From Rhodoferax sp. (GTDB lineage: Bacteria; Pseudomonadota; Gammaproteobacteria; Burkholderiales; Burkholderiaceae_C), in the NCBI RefSeq assembly GCF_025356155.1, contig NZ_JANXUQ010000072.1, forward strand, positions 1 through 36,259: a DNA stretch of 36,259 nt. Reading direction: 5' to 3'. Every line of letters begins with the position of its first letter. Position 1 is the first letter of the stretch. The position numbers and the translations under genes are program-made. Of the stretch, positions 31,921-36,259 are shown in pieces. Below the pieces are notes generated by a model that saw nothing but the letters and a program-made list of their open reading frames with translations, made no database searches and had not been told where the DNA came from.

Positions 31921-32413
31921 TTCCCTGCGGGGCTTTTGTATTTCCCCACTCCCCCCAGCCCCCTCGCCCCGCCGGGCGAGGGGGAGTTAAAGCGGACAGC
32001 CGATCTTGTTTTGTCGCACCGAACACGGAATCATTGGGGTTAGGTCGCCAACGTTGTTGGGGTGCCAGTGCTTTGAGCACACGGTCGTAGTGAACGGCAC
32101 TGTTTTATGGTGCCAACGGCGGCCAGCTGCGCGGCCGGTGGCTAGCGCCAGATCTATTTCACTTGTTCGTTTTGTCGCTGGGCACACTGCCTCGCCGCTG
32201 GCGGGTAGCCGCCAGCCGGGTGTAAACAAAGGCACTCGAAGTCGCTACGACCGCATGCAAGAAATTTTCGCAAGAAACAACGTTGGGAACGCCGCGGCCG
32301 TAATTCCATATTCGGCGCGAAGCCACCAAATCGGCTGTCCGCTTTAACTCCCCCTCGCCCGGCGGGGCGAGGGGGTTAGGGGGGAGTGGGGACCTACAAA
32401 AGCTCCGCAGGAA
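31921..32413. repeat. ~490-bp long inverted repeat filling the pmbA-yqeY gap
   Basis: The 545 bases between the convergent pmbA and yqeY hold no convincing gene. Two arms (31922-32058 and 32276-32413, about 137 bases each) are inverted copies, nearly identical over the outer 75 bases and about 70 percent identical further in; weaker similarity (GGTCGTAG on both sides) continues into the 217-base centre. Each arm has a perfect hairpin, CCCCCTCGCCC with GGGCGAGGGGG around a 4-base loop, at 31959-31984 and 32350-32375. Each arm also ends an open frame in the same peptide, IGCPL then stop, reading outward. It resembles two head-to-head copies of a MITE- or REP-type element. Transcripts from either side would fold into very stable hairpins. 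Confidence 0.8.
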
Positions 32414-32432
32414 AAAACCTATCCGGAAAAAG

Positions 32433-32882
32433 TTATCCCGCAAGAGCCGTCTTAACAGCAGCAGAAACCGTCCCCATCTCCGCCTTCCCAGCTAAGCGTG
32501 TCTTCACAACCCCCATAACCTTACCCATATCCCCAGGCCCAGACGCCCCGAGTTCAGCCACGATGGCCCGAACCTCAGCCAGTACTTCATCTGCCGTCAT
32601 GCGCTGCGGCAAATACGCCTGCAACACCTTCATTTCAGACGATTCCTTGTCCGCCAGATCCGTACGCTCGGCCTTCTGAAAAGCCTCGATCGAATCTTTG
32701 CGCTGCTTGATCAGCTTGTCCACAATGGCTACCACCATGGCGTCATCCAGCACCACGCGCTCGTCCACTTCCTTTTGCTTGCAGGCCGCCAGCAACAGGC
32801 GGATAGTGCCCAAGCGCTCGCTGTCCTTCGCGCGCATGGCGGTTTTCATGTCTTCGGTGATTTGGTCTTTAAGTGATGACAT
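32433..32882 (-). CDS. GatB/YqeY domain protein
   Basis: A 149-residue protein of the YqeY family, related to the tail of the GatB amidotransferase subunit. The start at 32882 has AGGAA about 9 bases upstream and gives MSSLKDQITEDMKTAMRAKDSERLGTIRLLLAACKQ, the family N-terminus; KQRKDSIEAFQKAERTDLADKE, VLQAYLPQRMTADEV and GKVMGVVKTRLAGKAE follow. The function is unclear; tRNA binding is inferred from GatB. It is 109 bases downstream of rpsU, separated from it by a terminator, an order that is common in proteobacteria. Confidence 0.93.
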   Translation of the reverse strand: MSSLKDQITEDMKTAMRAKDSERLGTIRLLLAACKQKEVDERVVLDDAMVVAIVDKLIKQRKDSIEAFQKAERTDLADKESSEMKVLQAYLPQRMTADEVLAEVRAIVAELGASGPGDMGKVMGVVKTRLAGKAEMGTVSAAVKTALAG

Positions 32883-32928
32883 TGCAAGGTTCCTAAAAAG
32901 GGAGTGGCAAATAGTGACGCCAGAAAAT

Positions 32929-32968
32929 AAAAAAAAGCCCGCTGGAGCGTCCCCAAGCGAGCTTTTTT
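32929..32968 (-). terminator. Rho-independent terminator after rpsU
   Basis: On the minus strand a 12-bp stem (AAAAAGCTCGCT with AGCGGGCTTTTT, one G-U wobble) with a 12-base loop is followed by a run of eight Ts. It lies 24 bases after the rpsU stop and before yqeY, so yqeY is read by partial read-through or from its own promoter. Confidence 0.85.
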
Positions 32969-32991
32969 GGGCCTTGGAAGGCTGTTCTGAT

Positions 32992-33204
32992 TTAGAACAT
33001 CTTCTTGGGCAACTGCATGCTGCGGATGCGCTTGTAGTTACGCTTGACGGCGGCTGCCTTCTTGCGCTTGCGCTCTGCAGTGGGCTTCTCATAGAACTCG
33101 CGCGCACGCAAGTCAGTCAGCAAACCCAATTTTTCGATGGTGCGTTTGAAGCGACGCAGAGCGACGTCAAACGGCTCGTTTTCTTTTACACGGATGGTTG
33201 TCAT
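32992..33204 (-). CDS. rpsU: Small ribosomal subunit protein bS21
   Basis: A 70-residue basic protein of the 30S subunit that sits near the anti-Shine-Dalgarno end of 16S rRNA and aids initiation. [29 protein letters not shown], then [21 protein letters not shown] and a basic tail ending LPKKMF match S21 fully in sequence and length. It has no strong Shine-Dalgarno sequence of its own, which is frequent for rpsU. A consensus -10 box lies about 140 bases upstream and a terminator directly downstream. Confidence 0.97.
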   Translation of the reverse strand: MTTIRVKENEPFDVALRRFKRTIEKLGLLTDLRAREFYEKPTAERKRKKAAAVKRNYKRIRSMQLPKKMF

Positions 33205-33342
33205 TACGCAATGTTGTCCAAAATGTGCTGCCGCCAGTCACGGGGGGAGATCGAGCCCCACATGCCACGTTCAGCGATTTCCCCCATCTGTTATCGCTTA
33301 ACTAGTATTGGCCGATGGGAGTTAGTGCCAGAAAAGCCTTGG

Positions 33343-33371
33343 ATTATAGCGTTTTTGAGTTGGCGCCAAGC
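33343..33371 (-). promoter_or_regulatory. Candidate sigma-70 promoter of rpsU
   Basis: On the minus strand TATAAT (33343-33348) is a perfect -10 box. A -35 candidate is TTGGCG at 33364-33369 (15-base spacing) or GCTTGG at 33366-33371 (17-base spacing). Transcription would start near 33336, leaving a leader of about 130 bases before rpsU. It sits in the 230-base gap downstream of the sensor kinase gene, where nothing else was recognised. Confidence 0.55.
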
Positions 33372-33434
33372 TGTTTTTGGCCTAAATTCTCGGCGAATGG
33401 GGTCGCCAGACCCGCAAACCCGGGCTTACACAGT

Positions 33435-34895
33435 TCAAAGACGGACCGTGAATGTCGTCCCCAGCCCGGGCGTGCTGGTGACGCTGATGGTCCCGCCATG
33501 CAAATCCACGGCATTTTTCACGATCGCCAAGCCTAAACCGGTGCCTTGGATGTCACCGACATTGCTTGCCCGGTGAAACGACTCAAAGAGATGGGGGATT
33601 TCGTCCTGCGGGATGCCAATACCTCGGTCCGACACCTCAAATACCGTTTGGGCACCTTCTGAAGTTATCAGAAAGTCGACCGTACCCCCGCCCGGTGAGT
33701 ATTTAAGCGCGTTGGACAGTAAATTTCCAAAGATATGGTGCAACAATTTTTCGTCAAAGAGACAGTTTGAAGCCGTTACGGAGAAGTCTGTGGTGATGTC
33801 GCTGTGAGACTGGGGATGCTGGGCCCGCGCATCCTCAACCAGCTCTTCACAAACCTGGAACAGATCAACCGGGTGGGGGCGAAACTCCAGCATGTGGGCC
33901 TCCACCTTGCCCAGCAGCAGCACGCGGTCCAACATGCGTTTCATGCGTTGCACGCCATCTTCAATGGTTTTGATGATTTCCAGCTTTTCGGCCTTGGGCA
34001 AGCGCTCGTCATAGTATTTGAGAAGCTCAGCGGACGACAGAATGGTGGACAGTGGTGTGCGGAATTCATGGCTGGTCATGGCCACAAAGCGCGACCGCAG
34101 ATTGTTGAGCTCCTTTTGCTGCTCTAGCGCAACCTGTGTGTCATGCTCAGCGTTGAGCCGCTCGGTGATGTCCAGAAAGGTCCAGATGACGCCCGCATCG
34201 GGATCGTTCCTGCGCACGCACTGGCCTTCCATGTGCACCCAAAACAGCTCGCCGTTGCGTCGCTTGAGTTGCCGCACACCGGAACTGGTACTGGTCGCGA
34301 CCAGGGCCGCGCGTTGCTCTCGCCCCAACTGGGTCCATACCTCGCGGTCGGGATGCAGCATGGCCGAGGGCACGCCTATCAACTCTTCACGGCTATAGCC
34401 CACCATCGCCGCAAACTTGTCGTTGACCCACTGGTTGTGCCGGTCCACCGACAGCACGATTCCCACCAGTGCGTTGTGCAGGATCGCCTCGCGTTCAGAG
34501 GATGCGCGTTGCAACTCTTCATGTGCCTGCTTGCGCTCGGTGACATCGGAAAAGAATGTCAGGGTGGCGGGCGCACCACCCCACGGAATCATGGTGACAC
34601 CAATGTCCAGCCAGCGCACGTCGCCGTTCGCCAACACTGCCCGCATTTCATACCGACTGGGCACTTCCTGGCCTGCCAAGCGCTGGTGCCGCCGTGCTTC
34701 GACCCAGGCACGGTCATCGGGATGGACGCGGTACAGATAACCCTCCGCCATCATTTCTTCGCGGTTTGTTTGCAGGAGCTCTGTTGCGTGGTCGTTCGCA
34801 AAAACGAACTGGTCGTTTTGAATCACCACAAGACCTTCACCACAGCGTTCGACGATGGCGCGCAGCCGGGCCAGCTCTACCTGTTCAGCATTCAT
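33435..34895 (-). CDS. PAS-PAS sensor histidine kinase (orphan)
   Basis: A 486-residue soluble hybrid-free histidine kinase. Two PAS domains cover about 12-125 (GEGLVVIQNDQFVFANDHATELL) and 140-260 (GIVLSVDRHNQWVNDKFAAMVGYS, each ending in a DVTERKQ- or DITERLN-type segment). The HisKA domain has phosphoacceptor H276 in AMTSHEFRTPLS, and the ATPase domain has FGNLLSNALKYSPGGG (N box), DRGIGIP (G1) and GTGLGLAIV (G2). No transmembrane segment is present, so an intracellular cue such as redox, light or a ligand is sensed. No regulator gene adjoins it. The start at 34895 opens MNAEQVELARLRAIVE; upstream frame to 35381 is antisense to the neighbouring gene. It is divergent from the ABC uptake genes with 141 bases between. 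Confidence 0.93.
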   Translation of the reverse strand: MNAEQVELARLRAIVERCGEGLVVIQNDQFVFANDHATELLQTNREEMMAEGYLYRVHPDDRAWVEARRHQRLAGQEVPSRYEMRAVLANGDVRWLDIGVTMIPWGGAPATLTFFSDVTERKQAHEELQRASSEREAILHNALVGIVLSVDRHNQWVNDKFAAMVGYSREELIGVPSAMLHPDREVWTQLGREQRAALVATSTSSGVRQLKRRNGELFWVHMEGQCVRRNDPDAGVIWTFLDITERLNAEHDTQVALEQQKELNNLRSRFVAMTSHEFRTPLSTILSSAELLKYYDERLPKAEKLEIIKTIEDGVQRMKRMLDRVLLLGKVEAHMLEFRPHPVDLFQVCEELVEDARAQHPQSHSDITTDFSVTASNCLFDEKLLHHIFGNLLSNALKYSPGGGTVDFLITSEGAQTVFEVSDRGIGIPQDEIPHLFESFHRASNVGDIQGTGLGLAIVKNAVDLHGGTISVTSTPGLGTTFTVRL

Positions 34896-35036
34896 GGTTG
34901 AATTTCGGTGTGTACATGCCGCCCGCCCTTCTTGGTTGGATCTTACCCATTTCACAGGCTTGTAAAAGCAGGGGTTTGCGCGATTGCCAGCGCAACGTCG
35001 CTCAGTACAATCCGCCAAACACCCAATGGAACCACC

Positions 35037-36083
35037 ATGCATGACCCCCAGTTGAGCCGCCGCGCCTTCGCCACGGCTGCCGCCCTGTCGACTGCGGCAC
35101 TGAGCGCACCCGCATTGCTGGCGCAGACTCCGCTGGAGAAATCCAAGATCGCCATTGCAGTGGGTGGAAAAGCTGCGTTTTATTACCTGCCGTTGACCAT
35201 TGCCGAGCAATTGGGCTATTTCAAGGCCGAGGGCCTGGAGGTCGAGATTAGCGATTTTGCGGGCGGATCGCGTGCCCTGCAGGCGGTGGTGGGCGGGTCC
35301 GCTGACGTAGTGTCGGGGGCCTATGAGCACACGATCAATCTGCAATCCAAAGGGCAAAAGTTTCAGGCCTTCGTGTTGCAAGGCCGTGCACCGCAGATAG
35401 CTATGGGCATATCGCCCAAGACCATGCCGGACTACCAGACTGCGGCTGATCTGCGTGGCAAGAAGATTGGTGTTTCTGCACCCGGTTCTTCAACCAATAT
35501 GGTGGCCAATTTGATCCTGTCACGCGCTGGGCTCAAGCCAGGTGACGTCAGCTTTATTGGCGTGGGCACGGCGGCGGGTGCTCTGGCTGCATTTCGCTCC
35601 GGCCAGATCGACGCCATGAGCAATACTGACCCGGTGATGACCATGTTGGAGCAAAAGGGTGAGATCCGCATCATTGCCGACACCCGCACGCTCAAAGGCA
35701 CGCTCGATGTGTTTGGCGGCTCCATGCCGGCTGGTTGCCTGTATGCGCCGGTCGAATTTGTGCAAAAGAATCCCAACACCGTGCAGGCCCTGACCAATGC
35801 CATGGTGCACAGCCTGAAGTGGCTGCAGACCGCTGGCCCCAGCGATATTGTCAAGGCGGTGCCTGAAGCTTATCTGCTCGGCGACCGTGCGTTGTACCTT
35901 GCAGCGTTTGACAAGGTGCGTGAGGCCATTTCACTGGATGGCCTCATCACGGACGAGGGCGCGCGCACGGCTGTGCGCACGCTCGCGAGTTTCGATCCGG
36001 CGATCAAGATCGACAAAATCGACCTTGCCATGACGTACACGAACACGTTTGCCCGAAAGGCCAAAGAACGTTTCAAGGCCTGA
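35037..36083 (+). CDS. ABC transporter substrate-binding protein, NMT1/TauA/SsuA type
   Basis: A 348-residue periplasmic binding protein of the NMT1/THI5-like, SsuA/TauA class, which serves importers of sulfonates, taurine, nitrate, thiamine precursors and aromatic acids. The signal peptide has a twin-arginine look (LSRRAFATAAALS, cleavage near residue 30 after LLAQ), so folded export by Tat is possible. The mature chain shows YYLPLTIAEQLGYFKAEGLEVEI, GGSADVVSGAYEH and GKKIGVSAPGSSTNM, typical for the family. The ligand is not determined. The ATPase gene starts 28 bases downstream, and permease genes probably follow outside the window. Confidence 0.92.
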   Translation: MHDPQLSRRAFATAAALSTAALSAPALLAQTPLEKSKIAIAVGGKAAFYYLPLTIAEQLGYFKAEGLEVEISDFAGGSRALQAVVGGSADVVSGAYEHTINLQSKGQKFQAFVLQGRAPQIAMGISPKTMPDYQTAADLRGKKIGVSAPGSSTNMVANLILSRAGLKPGDVSFIGVGTAAGALAAFRSGQIDAMSNTDPVMTMLEQKGEIRIIADTRTLKGTLDVFGGSMPAGCLYAPVEFVQKNPNTVQALTNAMVHSLKWLQTAGPSDIVKAVPEAYLLGDRALYLAAFDKVREAISLDGLITDEGARTAVRTLASFDPAIKIDKIDLAMTYTNTFARKAKERFKA

Positions 36084-36111
36084 CGCGCTGTTGTGCTGAA
36101 TAACAAACCGC

Positions 36112-36259
36112 ATGACTGACTACGCGCTGGAGCTTCTCAACGTTTCTTGCGTGTTTCGTTCGCGTGATGGAGCAGCCCAACGTTATACGGCTGTTGCCAA
36201 CACTACACTGCGCGTGCGCGCCGGCGAGTTTGTATCGGTGGTCGGCCCCACCGGCTGCG
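36112..36259 (+). CDS. ABC transporter ATP-binding protein (cut by window end)
   Basis: The first 49 residues of a SsuB/TauB-type ATPase are visible: MTDYALELLNVSCVFRS, then LRVRAGEFVSVVGPTGCG, which is the beginning of the Walker A loop GPTGCGKS. The rest lies beyond the window. It follows the binding-protein gene by 28 bases and should energise the same importer. Confidence 0.9.
   Translation, partial: MTDYALELLNVSCVFRSRDGAAQRYTAVANTTLRVRAGEFVSVVGPTGC

Noticed and set aside
32006-32347. 113-codon open frame across the long inverted repeat
   Set aside because: No ribosome-binding site, no recognisable domain, and its end is repeat sequence shared with the opposite strand; described as part of the repeat instead.
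31921-32413. Integron attC-like site
   Set aside because: GTTAGGT-type and AACGTT-type blocks were noticed in the long inverted repeat, but the ordered R/L box pattern of attC and any integrase are lacking.
1-36259. CRISPR array, tRNA, rRNA, prophage or insertion sequence
   Set aside because: No regularly spaced direct repeats, no cloverleaf or rRNA signature, and no transposase, integrase or phage structural gene was recognised on either strand.

Overview
The window reads as chromosomal DNA of a betaproteobacterium, most likely of the family Comamonadaceae (Rhodoferax-like). This is an inference from the G+C-rich coding DNA, the close match of many products to that family's style (GlnRS, MutS, UppP, an OprB-type porin, a Comamonadaceae-type DarP N-terminus), the gene order suhB-trmJ-cysE and rpsU-yqeY, and dispersed repeats that I recall from that group. 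No rRNA, tRNA, CRISPR array, transposase, integrase or phage structural gene was seen. Coding density is high, and all genes look intact apart from the two cut by the window ends.

Layout. 1-3024 (minus): a degenerate HD-GYP protein directly upstream of glnS. 3180-4389: an orphan LivJ-type amino-acid binding protein with a clear terminator. 4633-10194 (minus): a run reading from right to left as a 3-hydroxyacyl-CoA dehydrogenase, a 2TM protein, a LytS-like kinase, a LytTR regulator, an OprB porin and a P-loop kinase-like protein, most of them overlapping or nearly abutting. 10241-12347 (minus): two poorly characterised envelope proteins (DUF6622-like, DUF4139), divergent from uppP. 13340-15043 (minus): an alpha/beta hydrolase and the Anbu proteasome-like protease. 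15183-19631: an MCP chemoreceptor whose stop codon abuts that of the convergent mutS. 19879-21634: a locally A+T-rich divergent pair, a LysR regulator and a Tat-exported isochorismatase-fold hydrolase. 21764-26238: a tightly coupled signalling operon of CheY, CheC, PAS-GGDEF and PAS-GGDEF-EAL. 26275-31887: housekeeping genes suhB, trmJ, cysE, mogA, darP (yjgA) and pmbA. 31921-32413: a gene-free long inverted repeat. 32433-33204: yqeY and rpsU. 33435-36259: an orphan PAS histidine kinase, divergent from an ABC uptake operon (NMT1/TauA-type binding protein, then the ATPase cut by the window edge).

The genes fall into three working groups. One is signalling centred on cyclic di-GMP and two-component logic: an HD-GYP protein, two GGDEF proteins of which one is bifunctional, CheY/CheC, an MCP, LytS/LytTR and a PAS kinase. 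One is nutrient uptake and catabolism: LivJ, OprB, a PaaH-like dehydrogenase and an ABC importer. The third is core maintenance. The least expected structure is in the repeats. A ~55-bp dispersed element with conserved ends and a variable middle occurs in mutS and trmJ in the same reading frame, and again in the leader of uppP. A second, G+C-rich element enlarges TrmJ further. A ~490-bp near-palindromic element fills the space between pmbA and yqeY. Other points worth a second look are the glutamate in place of the Walker A glycine in the P-loop protein, the two well-placed start sites (exported and cytosolic) of the isochorismatase-like gene, and the CheY-CheC-c-di-GMP operon.
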